A DNA stretch of 64,000 nucleotides from Isoetes taiwanensis (GCA_021234155.1 JAJEKV010000262.1:410766-474765), one strand, 5' to 3'. Numbered from the stretch's first letter, positions 1-12,157 are shown. The notes: generated by a model not told the origin, from the letters alone. Program-made: numbers and translations.

Positions 1-1050
1 GTGAGATTCATCTTTGTAGCACTCAACTATTGATCACATCTTCACACTCCGGACTTTGGTTGAGGACAAAGCAGAACCGCCCGCAAGACTTGTATTGTCG
101 CTTTGGAAACTTCGCCAAGGTTTTTGACCGCGTGCCTCGAGAAAAGCTTTTAGTAACGCTATTTACGGCGGGGTCCATGTGGGAGTCGAATAACGATTAA
201 GGCCGGACTATATATGAGGCATGCTCAGGCCAGTTATAACTGACAAGCCAGCCATTGGAGAGTAGTATTGGGGCCCGCTAGGGATGCCCTCTCTCTCCCA
301 CATTGTTTAGACTGTACATTGATCAGTTGGAGAGTTGGCTTGTTCCCAATGGAGGCTTACATTTTTTTTTTTTTGCACCACATGACTCGGCAGTTGATAT
401 ATGCTAATGATGTGGACCTCCTAGCTTATACTCAAGCAGACATGTAGTGTCATATTGATGCCCTGGACAAATTTTGCCAGGTGACTGACATGCCATAACT
501 TGGCCAAGACCAACGTGGTCCTCATATCATCCCCATGACAGTCAAGGACCCCCACCCTCGCGTATCGGGGTTAAAATGTGGAAGTGGTACCCGCTTACAA
601 ATATTTGGGAGTTGAGTTTCCATCTGCCATGTAGTGGGATAGTTCCATCTGGCTCCGAGAGGCAGCAGGCTAGAAAGCATTATATGCCACGCAGAACAAT
701 AGCCACAAGGCAGAGCTATATTATTGGGCCCACCAGTCGCACCTATTTAGGGTATTAGTGGAGCCTGTCATTTTATATCGGGTTGAGGTCTGGAGCAGGT
801 GCGGAAAGCTTTCTTAATTACAGAAAATAGGGGTGTTCATAGTGTCATATCAAAATCGCCACAAAGAGGCAGGACTTCTGCCTCTCTTTAGAGGAGGGCC
901 CTTGACCATCACATCATCTACTTCCAGAAGGTGGACAGTGTGGATGATGCTCGCCTCCCTAATTTGGCTTACGTTATGGCAATGGGGCCTCTACGCTTAA
1001 AGATCTGCTGGCTAGAAAAGAAGGCTCAGTTATTGGCTAGAAGAAATGTG
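1..1050 (+). pseudogene. decayed LINE reverse transcriptase (left edge, partial)
   Basis: No frame stays open, but translating across frames shows reverse-transcriptase landmarks in the right order. FAKVFDRVPREKL lies at about 111-150 and matches the LINE block usually written DFSKAFDxV. The catalytic YADD box is degenerate, YAND, at 400-411. YFQKVDSVDDARLPNLAY at 919-972 resembles the region after the RT domain in a LINE clade I associate with seedless plants. Many stops and frameshifts interrupt it, and the 5' part lies outside the window. The element would have copied itself through RNA; this copy cannot. The RT assignment is fairly secure, the clade assignment is not. Confidence 0.6.
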
Positions 1051-4014
1051 TAGGAGCATAGGTGCATCTAAGTGCAAATGGAGGTCGATTTTTGACATGT
1101 GCGGTGCCCTTGAGCGAGGGTCAAGACAATACATTACCATCGCCACATAAACTCCATATTGGATTGCGACTCACAAAGATACACGCACATCCATCGCCCA
1201 TGAAAAAGCGCCAAATCCATTGCCTTAATTTGCATAGGGGCACCGCAGCCTCCCAATTGAAACATGGAGATGGATTGGGGAGCCGCCGGGGCGGGAACCG
1301 TCAACGTTGCAAGGTAGGGAGGTGGAAGATGAATGCCACACCCTTGGAGCTGTCTAGCTTATGATCAAATCAAGCATGTTACACTTAGTTGGTGGTCGGT
1401 ATGGCGGCCTCTATGAGATGTTGAGCACGGTCCGATGCGACGGCCGGTGAGATCATACTTTCAAGAGGTCATGGATGGGGTGGATCGGTTATGTCCTCGG
1501 GCACTCTCCTGATGGGTGTATATATTTTTCTCATGCTTATTTCTGTTATGTTTGTTGTCTTTAGCAGATTTTTGAAGTAATGACTCAAGCATGCAGGATC
1601 GGTGATAACATAAGAAATTTGATGACCTCCCAGCCGGAGAGAGTAAAATTAAGCGTCGCGGCTTCTCGCATATGGGCGATTCTATGTCCCCCTACGCAGG
1701 AACTTTTATTTCAGAAGCAAACATATCCTCAAACACCTAGTGCAACATGACAGATTGTTTGCTCCCCAAGCAAGTTGCAGGACATTCATCAAATCCATGG
1801 AGAGTCATCATCTTTCACCTGTAGCTCAGCCTCCTACCTTGCTGTAGAGCTCTTCCATGAGTTATATCCTCATTTGTAGCTGCGCCATAAAAGAAAGAAC
1901 TCAATAAATTCCTACGGAAATGAAGGGAGATAACCACTTTTATTAGGCATAATTAATTCGACAAAAAAATAAGCATCTTGATCTGAGTTGCAGAATGGGC
2001 AAGTTTATATAAACATGCATTGAAAGAAGCAATAGATAGAGGTCTTGCGAAGAGCCTATCATATATCTTCATTTCAAACAAACTGATGCTAGTAGGTGTT
2101 GAAGAAGTATTTTTCAGGAGCCTCTTGTTCGGGCATAAACTCACGCATGATTTTGTCTGGACATGAGGAACCTAAGCTACTCTCAAACAGATAGCCACTT
2201 GTTCAACAAAAAAGAAACGCATTGCCCTGTAGACCGTTTCATACTGCCTTGGCTCTATTTCTCGACTAGACTTGCAGGGTCAACTTTTCCATGCCCATAG
2301 TCAGATCTCGAAGGAAATTTCCCAGAGTTTTCTAAATTTCCTCAACCGTCGATGTGAAAATTCATAGATCCCATGGCCTGAAATAAATTTAGATGAGGTG
2401 GCACTCCATGTGGATAGACTAGAATTCCAGGAATTGTTGTAGGGAGGTTAGGCAAGCCTGCTAAAAATAAGAATTTTAGAGTGAGCATATTTTAGGCACG
2501 ACCTTTTCCATTGTAGCCCAAAACATTTATAGGCTCCAACTTATGCCCAACAAGGATGGGCACCATTTCTAGTATATCAGTTATTACAACATATATAATC
2601 ACATATCAACGTTATAGGGGGTGCACGTGTCTAATCCAGGAAAACTCTAACGTTTGGTTTCCTGCTTCATGAATGGCTTCATGAATTGATAAAAGAAAGG
2701 GGCAAAAAAAGAGGGCTACAGCTCTGTGTTCTACTGGCTCCATTTGTTGTCGGCTCCAGTTAAGCCTCATCCGATCCTGGCAGGAGGAGCTGCCCTGAAA
2801 GGTGCTCTAACGTTAGAGTTCCTCTTGGCCAAGTTTGGACACAAATCTTTAGAGATACGGGAAGGAGGCACATTGGATATTAATCGGCTAGAGGTTTAGA
2901 TCAAGTGAGCTTCCTTTGTTACCGCTTCTTCTCGTGAGCGCCAAAGACTCCTCCAAGTGCCAGGTACATTTTGCATCGGTAGGTTAGAAATATGTTTGTG
3001 GGCATAAAACCCTAATGATTCGGGATGATTCTGCATTGAAGACTATAAGAGGGGCTCTAATTGATCTTCCTGATTCTAGGTATTCAAACTTTGAACAACC
3101 AAGGAATTATCTGGCAAGGCCGCAACTTAGGTAACAAAAGATGTAGCTTCCTTCTTCCTTTTTGGACCAATTTTTTTTTGCCTCAAATATATTTCTGGAT
3201 TGCGATGGCGTGTGGGATGATTGCAGACAATGTTATGCTCTATATGCCTATTGCAGAATCTGGCCTTCTGATAGTGCAACGAAATATTGAGAAGCTAGTA
3301 TTTTGCTCTTTGACTTCTGTGGGTTCTGAAGTGATTCTAAAAGCCAGTGTAGAAATTCATAGAGATGTAGGCTTCAAAGCGTCCAAGATAGAGGGCTATT
3401 TTTCTCTTCCATTGATCTTTATATAGTCCTTTTCCATCTATGCAATCAGATACATGTGTATATGAATTTATTTTCCTGGTTTCTCTTACCAAAGGAGGAT
3501 GTTTAGTTACCCATCTTCAATTGATTTTCGAGGGCCACCTTTAGTGCGGATAGTTAACATGGAAGCAAATTTCTTTAGCTCAGATTGGTCCATCAAGAAG
3601 GTACACTTTTTGATTAAAAGAAAAAATTCTTAACTCTTTGTTTAAAGCTAGAGGTGACGACTGAAGAAAGGCAGAAACAAACATAAAATCTTCCCTTGCC
3701 TCAGTGCTGAGGATTATAACTTCAACCCTCTCTTGCTTCAGAAGCACTGAGGATTACAACATAAACTCTGGCAATTTTATTTCCTGTCCATTTCATCAAT
3801 CCACATTTGCTCATTTGTGAATCATCTTTTCCATATGCAGCAATATGTCCCTAAGACCCGACTGTTCTCATATAGATGCTATACATCCATACCATCGGGA
3901 ATCAGCACATTGTTGAAATAAAGTAAGTCAAATACAATGGATTTGACCTCATCTTGACTTGGATTCAAGGGCTAAAATTTGATGAGGTGGAATATGTTAT
4001 ACAATATGCTTGCA
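1051..4014. other. no supported gene
   Basis: The longest open frames here (100 codons at 1062-1364 and 121 codons at 3061-3426, both +) match nothing I recognise and have no flanking promoter or splice signals I would trust. The stretch just left of the Mutator-like element, around 3946-3975, resembles 37147-37180 (both contain a TGACC-CATCTTGACTT-type string followed by AGGGCT), so part of it is probably an old repeat. Confidence 0.4.
4006..4014. repeat. probable left target-site duplication
   Basis: ATGCTTGCA here and ATGCTCGCA at 12158-12166 differ at one base and abut the proposed ends of the Mutator-like element. Confidence 0.5.
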
Positions 4015-4115
4015 CGGTGCTTCGAATGGCACCCGAAAGGAAGTTGGCCATCCAACTGGGTTCGCCCAAGCGAACCCTGAGAATTCGCCCAAGCGAACCC
4101 CGAACCCAAGCGAAG
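4015..4115 (+). repeat. left terminal inverted repeat of MULE
   Basis: Pairs in inverted orientation with about 12060-12157. The best-conserved part is a GGGTTCGCCC...GCGAACCC block near 4058-4075, itself nearly palindromic, followed by a second TTCGCCC/GCGAA block. Confidence 0.65.
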
Positions 4116-4600
4116 TCGCGAGGCGGTGTCTATGGCGTCGGCGGCTTACTTGGCATTCTTCGCCGGTTCGCCAAGCGAACCCCTAACCGGGTTACCTCTG
4201 CGGCATTGGCGGGGGCGTCGGTGGAGCGTCGGTGGTGCGCCACCCTACCGGGTTTGCCCAGCGAATCTGGGTGGCGTGCATGATGGCGAGCGTCGAGTGC
4301 GTCGGTGGGTGCCCGCCACCCTACCGGGTTTGCCCAGCCGAATCACGGGTGGCGAGCCCGTCTGGACGGGAGGCCATTATGGCGGGTACCGTGGCAGCGC
4401 GCACAGCCACCCCTACGGGTTCGCCAAGCGAATCGAGGTGGCAGGTTCGCACGACACCCTATTATGGCTTTTTACAACTTCGGTGGCGCGTGCACAGGCA
4501 CCCTACCGGGTTCGCCCAGGCGAATCCAGGGCCCTGCCGTACCTGACCGTTTGGTGGAGGAAATCCAACTTTCGGTGCTGCTGAATCCAACTTTCGGTGC
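4116..4600. repeat. GC-rich subterminal repeat region of MULE
   Basis: CACCCTACCGGGTTTGCCCA and close variants recur near 4240, 4318 and 4500, with many short GGTTCGCC and GCGAA motifs. Several overlapping open frames here (up to 173 codons) come from this GC-rich repetition rather than from a protein. The mirror region lies at 11750-12060. Subterminal repeats of this kind often bind the transposase. Confidence 0.55.
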
Positions 4601-4917
4601 TGCAAAAAACGAAAAGGAATCTATGAACTTTGAGTGTAGCGTCTCGAGTATATATTCATACCTTCGGTGGCGCTTGAGTTTGTATGTGAAGCCGGTGGCG
4701 CTCGAGCGAAGTTCAAGTCCAGCGCTGATCTTGAAGCCAATCTCCGCGGCAACGTCTATCCGCTCAAGTGAGTTTCTATCCGCTTGGTGGGCAATTTTTT
4801 TCTTGTTCTGGTCCATATTTTGTTAAAATGTTTTATTCTAAAAATGGCAGGGAAATTGCTTGATATTGTCATTTTCTGTGGAAAACTGTTGCCATTCTTC
4901 TTGCCCATCTTGTTACA

Positions 4918-5265
4918 ATGGTCCGCCAGTTGAAGACCGTCTTCGCACGTTGTGTCCCTTCTAGCAGTAATGCTCCTCCTCCTCTTCCTCCCAGGGACAT
5001 CTCCAGCAATCCCCCGCTTCCTCCTCCTCCTCCTCCTCTAAGGGACATCAGTCCCCCTACTCCTCCCGCTCCTTTCACCGTCGTTGCAACGATGAGTGAA
5101 AGGGAGCTTCTGATTGCTTTAACGTCCGGCGTTCCCTGCGGGGAACGACTGGTAGAATGGCTCACCGAGCCAAATAAGGATGAAACAATGTTGGATGTGC
5201 AGATAATGATGCAAGTCGTTGCATCCAATTGTCAAGTCCTCAGAATGGACAAAAACAATGTATAA
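4918..5265 (+). CDS. small proline-rich protein of unknown function in the MULE
   Basis: A 115-codon open frame upstream of the transposase frame. Residues about 20-55 are rich in proline and contain two similar PPRDIS/LRDIS segments. The C-terminal half (MSERELLIALTSGVPCGERL onward) is hydrophilic with helix-like character. No family is recognised. It cannot simply be an in-frame upstream exon of the transposase: reading on from its end through the nearest CAG acceptor (about 5390) meets a stop before 5448. It may be an extra element-encoded protein, a spliced N-terminal exon using sites I cannot see, or chance. The low-complexity DNA also gives an antisense frame at 4869-5228, which I regard as the shadow. 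Confidence 0.35.
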   Translation: MVRQLKTVFARCVPSSSNAPPPLPPRDISSNPPLPPPPPPLRDISPPTPPAPFTVVATMSERELLIALTSGVPCGERLVEWLTEPNKDETMLDVQIMMQVVASNCQVLRMDKNNV

Positions 5266-5447
5266 TATTTTTTATGAATGGGAAACAAGTAGTATAATGT
5301 GTTGCTTTATAATTCATATTTGTGTTTTGTGAAGACCCCAATGTATCTATAGGTTTGTACTCAGGCTTGTGTTCATGTTCGACTGTACCTCAGATATCTA
5401 TTCGAGATCGTCGGTGCTAGAGCAGGCGCAGTTGCTATAGCAGGAGA

Positions 5448-8400
5448 ATGGCTGAGGTAGTCACTGACGACTCAGTCAGTGAGATGTCAGATGAAAATGA
5501 TAGTGAGTATGACCTTCATGACAACGAGGATGACACAATGTTGGAGGAGGACACCGGGGATAATGTAGATGACGGGTGGAACCCGCCTGGTCAGGTTGCT
5601 CCACAAGTTACTCCCAGCCAAAATTCCCAAGAACTGCTTGTACATGAAGTGGCCGGTGTCTACCCGGACCCAGTTCAATGGCTCCGTGTTGCCCCCCAGG
5701 GTGGTTATGCCCTCAACGAGTCTGTGTATGGGTTGATGAGGCTGTGCCTACAGGAACACTATGTTCCTCACCCGTACCGAAATAAGTCTTTGCTGATCCC
5801 CTCTTGCCCCGGTCTCGGCAGAGAAGGGAGGCACCCATCGAGCACCATGTCAGGTTGATGTACCGATGGGCTGCATATTGTGAGGAGTTTGCAGTTGACG
5901 ATGACTCCAACGGCTGGTTGTACCGGCGCGTAACTGGGCCTCATAAGTTAGTCCCTTACGTGGAGTTTTGGAGCCAGTTGGTTGCCATGGGCCACTTGAA
6001 TGGAAGCACCCATCGGTCCCCCACTGCCACGTTTGAAAAGATTTTGAGGAATGGGAAATTGGTGCAAGGGCGCCATGGCATCCCACAGGAATACATAACT
6101 GCATGCATGGAAGTGTGCACGTGCAAAAGTGGTCGCACCATGAAGGACAACGACTTCAACTACGCGGAGGAGACCACCGTGGACCTCCTCGAGCAAAGGG
6201 TGATTGAGCTTCAAACCACTCATCGTGTCCGTTTGGTCCATGGACATCAACGTGTCAGGGCGGCGACGGGCGAGATTGTGGATGACTATGCCTGCCACCG
6301 ATGGAGGCAACCACGCAGGAGAGGGACCGGGGGATAGGCAAATCGAGGCGGTCCCACCGCGCGAGAGGTTGCTTGTTTAGTTTGGCGGACGGTGAAAGAT
6401 AATGGAAATGGTGCACGGATATCGTTAGCACCAACACACCGGCCATGATCCTTTCACCAATGCGGAAGATTGGTCCATGCAGGTGCATCCGAACTCCTTG
6501 CGGTGCCGCACTAGAGCTTAGAAGTATTGGAATGACCCGTCTTTGCGTGGGACATCGCAAAACACGGGGACCACAAATACGTCTGACGGTGAGCCGGGGT
6601 TGAGAGAGTCACATACCGCTTCCACGATGGCGCAGGAGGATGTGTGGTAAATTGGCCTACCGTGAGAGAATACTCGGTAAGCTCCATCGATAAATCTTTA
6701 CTATGGAACGATTGATGTTGTTGTAGATTTATGAGAATGCTTAGTTTTGGAATAGTAATGAATTTGAAGTTCTCGCGCAACTTTGTCATTCGGATATGCA
6801 CCGTAAATATTTTATCATTTTATGCATCGTGGCGGGAGTTTGGGTACTGATTTGGGAAAGCCTCGAGGCGGGATTGACGATTGGAAAGCCTCCGGGAAGG
6901 TGATTTTTTTCACCAGCCTTGGAATCCGATCTTCGCCGAGCCGTTGGACCGACCATGGATCCTAGTCATCCAAGATGACGAGGATGTTGGAGGCTTCTTT
7001 GTGAGATGGAGCCGTGGTGGTTGGGCCATGGATTCAACCTACGTACAAATCGTGGAAGTTTCCCCTATGGACCTGGGCGGTTGTACCGATTGCGGGGTGT
7101 GGGGTACCCGTGTTTTACATGCTATGCGGCGTGGAGGCCGGCGAGGGGCACCAACGACATGCCACGAAGATAGCGCTACGCCTTGTCTTGGCGAATGGGC
7201 ACAATCAGACGAGGTCAATCACCATTGACATGGGCGGGTGTGAGAGACGGGCTATCACCAGAGGTTGTGTCGGGAAGGCGAACATTGTTGGGAAGATGGC
7301 GAGCAGGTATGCTGACCGTGCATTGATTGTATCAACACATTGGTAACAATAGCCTCGGTTTTGCAAAAAGGTTGCAGGCAATGTTCTTGCATGTTGGTTC
7401 CATGCGGCGTCGCGTGGCAAAATATCCATTTCCGCGCTGGCCGGGAGATGCTAAAGAAAGGCGTGGCCTTGCGGTCCGAAGTTGATGATGAGCCAAATGC
7501 CAACGCCTACAATGCCCGGTGGCACAATTTCAGCTTCTCTACGGACAAAACCACATCATCCAAGGGTACTTGAATCACAACTGGTTGAATGGGGCGACGT
7601 GGGATGGTAAATGGCAGAGACACAAACGGATGTTCAACCATGCCAACGTCGACACAACAAACTACGTGGAGTCACACTGGAAAGTTTTGAAGACCCAAAC
7701 CTTGCAGTGCAAAGTCAATATAAGGATGTACACACTAGTGTCTCATCTCATTGGTTTTCGGACGGGGCGATGCGGTAGGAGGCACAATCCTAACTTCGGT
7801 CGCGAAGAAAGATGGAGTCTTGGTAAGTACAAAAGGGTGTAACTCTCTCGTGTGTTGGCCGTAACCTCTCTTTTTCCATGCAGCCGAGTTTGGACGCTAT
7901 AGCACGTGCTCATATCCAAAGAGACATGCTGGTGCTCACTCCATTATCCAATCATTGCACGATAACCCCAACGCCATCCGGTTGGAAGATGCTGCAGACG
8001 TCAGGTTATCTATGGCTAGCCAGTCAACGGAGGGACTGAGATACACTCAGCATATGAGGATGCGATATTGCGACTGCCCATGCCCTCATGCTGTGTGCAA
8101 ACATCTCATAGCGGGAGACTATTTCCTTACCTGCAGCCACCCCGCATTGTACAATGAGCTATTTCCCAACCGACAATTCATTCCGCCCATGCCTCCGCGA
8201 CCGCCCGCACCAATGAACGACGTCGATGTCCTCATGCCGCTGCTACAACAATGGGATGCGTTGCTCATGGCCGAACGTCAGACTGTGCAAGCCACTATGC
8301 AAAATGCTGATGCTCTTGACCCAGGAGATGTGCGTGAAATTATATCCAAGGTTCGCAGGCAGATACGATTCTATAGAGACGCACGGTCCCCGGTTCCACG

Positions 8401-8542
8401 TCTTTCATGGCGATTCGATAGGCAAGCAAGAACATGCCCGCGAAGATGGAGTCCATGGATGGCGTGCAAGGCCGACCGCGGCGAGGGACCAACCACCACG
8501 ACCTCGCACAAGACGCGAATGAGAGGCCACACAGCAAACTGA
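5448..8542 (+). pseudogene. MULE transposase with DDE core and SWIM zinc finger (spliced, probably damaged)
   Basis: The N-terminus (5448-5858) is acidic, then the coding frame shifts to 5804-6337. The catalytic core is near 6950-7300: WAMDSTY (about 7023-7045) is the first-Asp motif of MULE transposases, followed in the neighbouring frame by PLWTWAVVPIAGCGVPVFYM and then TIDMGGCERRAI, the second-Asp block. At 7580-7700 are YLNHNWLNGATWDG and TTNYVESHWKVLK, typical of the region before the zinc finger. CDCPCPHAVCKHL near 8068-8106 is a SWIM finger (CxC...CxH). A GT-AG intron at 7823-7883 joins SLG to the AEFGRYST block in frame, so splicing explains one frame change. The others, at about 5800, 7020 and 7330-7520, look like small introns or frameshifts. 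The product would cut and rejoin element ends in the nucleus. Confidence 0.65.
7823..7883 (+). other. predicted intron in MULE transposase
   Basis: GTAAGT at the 5' end and a pyrimidine-rich CTTTTTCCATGCAG acceptor. Removing these 61 bases restores one continuous frame from the NYVESHW block into the SWIM-finger exon. Confidence 0.65.
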
Positions 8543-8651
8543 TATGCCATCACTCATAGCATTATCACATAAATAATGTCGCATATAATGTTACATACAT
8601 GATTACATGATTACGGAGAAAAGCTTCTAGCTAGATAGATCCCAAACAGCA

Positions 8652-10763
8652 CTAACAGTGACCACTGAGTCTCTGTTGGTACCAGTACACCCTACAATAA
8701 AGCAGCCCGACTACTACGGGCCACTCACTCCTAAACAGTCGCACATCGCCCGCCGTGTACCAGCCCCGGCTTATCGGTATAACAGTATCCGGTCGGGTTT
8801 GCCACACGTCTCGCACAAGGTGGCGCATGATGAAACCAATGTGCATGCCACAGGTATTGTTGTCGACCTGCAGCGGGCACAATCACAAATCCGCGACATT
8901 TGAGGCCGCACCCCATCGGATGTAACCGGCCGGTGCCCCGGCCGCTTCGAAGACCCAAGCGCCGCTACGGCATAAAGAGAGTGCAGGTGAGATCACTAGT
9001 GGTGGGCACAGTGGGAAAGACAGGGGGACTAGAGACACTCACGAGCGAAGCGCGGGTAGGTGGATGCGTACTCCTGAAACCCCCGGCCGTGAAGGCATGT
9101 TGTCGAAGTACCACCAGCCCACGTGATCGTCATCTCCGAGGCCTAGGCGGGTGCGCACGTCGGCGGATCGTATGAGAGCAACAAGCATCCAATGACCACT
9201 GCACACGCCAAAGATGTATGACTTTCGGTTCCCTTAAGTCAGAGGATTGCCTCGGGAATTGAAAGTAAAGCAAAGAATCGAAAGTATTTACCTTGTGACG
9301 ATGGGCCGTGAGCACCGGGCGTAGTGCACCCCGGTCGGGGATGCTCACCGGAAGAAGGTGGGAGACGACTCCTCGGGAGGGACGTTTCGACACCGGCCGA
9401 ACATAGTCGTGATAGTAACGGGGTCTATCATCAACGACTCCACGACGCTTTCGGCCTCTCCAAGCATCTGCCTTAACCGCTACATATAAGCACACGCCAA
9501 ATATCGATTTTTGTCGATCCATACAAACTAAACATAAACCCGACGGACACGTACCTCATCAACACTTTCGAATGTGCCCCTCCTCCCCACCGTCCATCAG
9601 GGGCGCCTCGAGGAGGTCGGATGTTAGTATCTACGCCGCATCTGGCCCGGCGCCCTCTTGCAATATCCAAGTCGCCGCACCATCGACGCCCGCCGCGCCA
9701 ACCATGGCAAGGTGTTCGGTGATCTGGCCGGCCGTAAAAGTGCATGAACACCCTAACCTCTTCGAAAAGGGACTCAAGATGTAACCTCAGCGGGATCCGC
9801 AAGTGCTCACGGGAACCTGTGGCCGACCGCCCGTGGGTGAGACCATCCTCGAATGGGTACACACACCGAGGTAGCTCGGATGGTGTGCTGTTTAACTCTC
9901 CGGTGGTACATGAAAAACCGCGTATGCTCGGTCTCTTATCCATGCCTCTGCTCCCTCGACATTGCGATCGGCGGAAATGGGGAAGTCAATGTGTGTGCCA
10001 TGCCCGTGCCTGCCATCGCCGTCCTCATGATATCATCGAGGACCTGGCGACCCCTCGGCGGGTCAGCCCTGTCACCGCGCAGGCGCCCTATGGAAGGAGG
10101 GGTGGCCATGTACAGATCGGCCGGCAGCGGACGTGTCTCATGACTGGGGCTGGATCGACGCGGGTCCCTACCTCTCATTTGGAACTCTTCCCCGTCGCCA
10201 CGCAAGCCACTCACCTCGGGCAATGGAGGATCGGTTGGAGTGTGGATGCTCATATCCAAAGCGGTGGCAAAGATGACTCCCCGGGCCGTAACTTGGCCGG
10301 GGACTCCTCGTATCTGTGGAGCTCGGCTTAGCAACTCCTCCTCTGTGGGCAAATGGCCACCGATCCTCTGTGCAATGGCCCAGTCATTGAGCATAGCATG
10401 TGCGGTCCAGTCTTCCTGCCGAACGCCACCTGTGCCACTAGCTCTTACTCTAATGCGACCTTCATGATAGGGCTGCATCCTCTCGCGCTCCCGCCTGTGC
10501 TGTGTGCTGGCCTCATAAAACATGGCGTCCGGCCCCTCAGGGAAGGCATCTAGGGCCGCCTCAGGGGTAAGGACATGCTGTAGGCGCATCGTTGTTGCGC
10601 CTTGTCTCCTCGCCTCTCTATGTCTCGCCGCGGCCTCCATCATACGTGCAGCTTTTGCAGGATCTTCTCGACGTTTTGCAGCCCTCTCCCGCTCGGACAC
10701 CACTCTCTCTGCAATTCGCGGGGTTGCACCCCTTGGCGGGAAATGCAATGCGTGGGCCACCAT
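8652..10763 (-). pseudogene. Ulp1/C48-type cysteine protease gene of the MULE (spliced)
   Basis: Convergent with the transposase. The catalytic triad of the Ulp1 (SUMO/NEDD8 protease) family is readable in order on the - strand: His in FGVCSGHWMLVAL (about 9190-9230), Asp in GWWYFDNM (about 9085-9110), and Cys in LQVDNNTCGMHIGF (about 8825-8870). A GT-AG intron at 8965-9042 (GTGAGT...GCCGTAG) joins the Asp exon to SGAWVFEAAG in frame. One in-frame TGA lies about 12 codons before the Cys, so this copy may be inactive. Farther upstream, 9936-10763 is a 275-codon open frame rich in Arg, Glu and Ala that looks like a non-catalytic N-terminal region; the exons linking it to the protease domain are not resolved. 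Proteases of this type are known passengers of plant MULEs; their role in transposition is unclear. Confidence 0.6.
8965..9042 (-). other. predicted intron in Ulp1 gene
   Basis: On the - strand it starts GTGAGT and ends GCCGTAG. Removing it keeps the frame across the Asp and Cys exons of the protease domain. Confidence 0.6.
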
Positions 10764-11159
10764 TGATCTGCATGGTGGCTCGATGGTGGCTCAAGCTCCA
10801 TCGCGGGTCAATCCGGAAATCGAGGGGTGGCGACTTCTATCCACAAAGTGTGTACACCAGTCTTTGTGCAAATCCACCCGGGCAGCGGTGTGGGCCCGAC
10901 CGCTCTCAACAGGCGTGACCTGCCAAGACCGGGCACCAAATGCTATGGTATTCCCTCGTCACAAAACAAATACGGTTAACAAGCACACAAAACATACCTA
11001 GCGGGATAAGACGGTGCCAGTTGGGGTACCATTCAACAATGCTACCGATGCGTCCGGGGACATCAGCGCCGCTCTGCAGGCCAAATGGCAAGGGACGCTC
11101 ATCCATGCCGCCGGGGGGCTGCCTGCTCGGCGGAGACATGGTCTCTGGCGGATAAATGT

Positions 11160-11750
11160 AGATTGCTCGAAATAGATATCGAATTCCGGTGATTATGAGT
11201 CGGATTTAAAGAGAAGCTTTAAGAAAAAAGGAGAAGCTTCAACAAATAAAAAGAAGCTTCAACAAATAAAAATAAGTTTCGAACGTTCAAACCAAATAAA
11301 AATAAGCTTCAACAAATATAAATAAAAGCCCACTTAAGGAAACAAATTTTATTATGATGGGCAACTCTCACCAAGCAGAAAGCAATAGGGATGGCAATAG
11401 GGAACCTAGATGCAATTGTACGAGCACACTTATAATTTTGTCAATGGAGCTCAAAACAAGACTCAAAATCGCTCAATGCATCTCAAAATCGTTCCAAAGA
11501 AAGAAAAAAAGGAAGGCTGAAATACTTGTTTTAACAGGGCTAAGGAGCCCGTTCTCCAATCGATCCCACTACTTTGGAGTTGCTTCCGGAGCTTCTTCTT
11601 GCCGGGGAGCTTGTTCTAGAGCTGCACAAGGAGCGTCCGAGCCGAAGCGCCAAAGAAATTTCTAGAAAAAATTTGCCTACCATTGTTATGAACTCGGCCA
11701 GGGGATCTAGGGTGGAGATACGATTCCATGGGCCGATGCTCCGCTTGCTC
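11160..11750. other. MULE internal non-coding stretch
   Basis: AT-rich, with short direct repeats of an AAGCTTCAACAAATAAAAA-type motif at about 11225-11320. No gene is supported. Confidence 0.4.
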
Positions 11751-12059
11751 ACGGAACCCGGTGACGGCCGACACCCGCCATCCGGCCCGCATCGCCGTGA
11801 CGGCAGACTGCGAGGGGTTCGCCCTTGCCGAACCCGTAGTATCCGCCCACCCGCTGGAAGTCATTACCCCGGCGCCCCTCGGCGTAGACCAGCCCGGGGT
11901 TCGCCCAGCGAACCCGTGCCGGGTCCGGCCAGACTGCCAGTAGGCCGCCAAGCCCGCCCATACGCCAAGCCACGCAACTAACCGGGTTGGGTTCGCAGCG
12001 AACCGTAGGGAGGCCACGCCGATCCCCCATGCCCCCGACGCTCACGCCACGCTGGCCCA

Positions 12060-12157
12060 GGCGAACTTTGCGGGTTCGCCCAAGCGAATTTTCCGGGTTC
12101 GCCCGGGCGAACCCACTTGGTTCGCGAACTTGGTTTCGGGAGCCAATAAAGTGGGCG
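12060..12157 (-). repeat. right terminal inverted repeat of MULE
   Basis: Inverted partner of 4015-4115. The AGTGGGTTCGCCC block followed by a GCGAA block is readable on the - strand, and the outer CCCGAAA matches. Confidence 0.65.

Larger units (their letters stand above)
4015..12157 (+). mobile_element. Mutator-like DNA transposon carrying transposase and Ulp1 protease
   Basis: An 8.1 kb element. Its ends are inverted copies of each other: from the left, CCCGAAA at 4032-4038 then an ACTGGGTTCGCCC-type block at about 4054-4066 followed by a second TTCGCCC/GCGAA block; read inward on the other strand from the right, CCCGAAA (12134-12140) then AGTGGGTTCGCCC and again a GCGAA block. It is flanked by ATGCTTGCA (4006-4014) and ATGCTCGCA (12158-12166), an 8/9 match of the 9-bp length typical of Mutator target duplications. 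Inside are a MULE transposase on + and a C48/Ulp1-type protease on -. MULEs that carry Ulp1-like genes (Kaonashi-type) are known in flowering plants. Boundaries are inferred by eye. Confidence 0.7.

Noticed and set aside
3940-4005. MULE end placed further left at the TGACCTCATCTTGACTT motif shared with 37147
   Set aside because: No inverted counterpart exists on the right side, and the ATGCTTGCA flank fits a boundary at 4015 better.
4126-4826. Overlapping frames of 104-173 codons
   Set aside because: They lie in MULE subterminal repeats; several frames and both strands are open because of the GC-rich repetition.
9744-10331. 195-codon frame on + opposite the Ulp1 gene
   Set aside because: Antisense to the 275-codon Arg/Glu/Ala-rich frame. 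The protease domain on - shows which strand codes.
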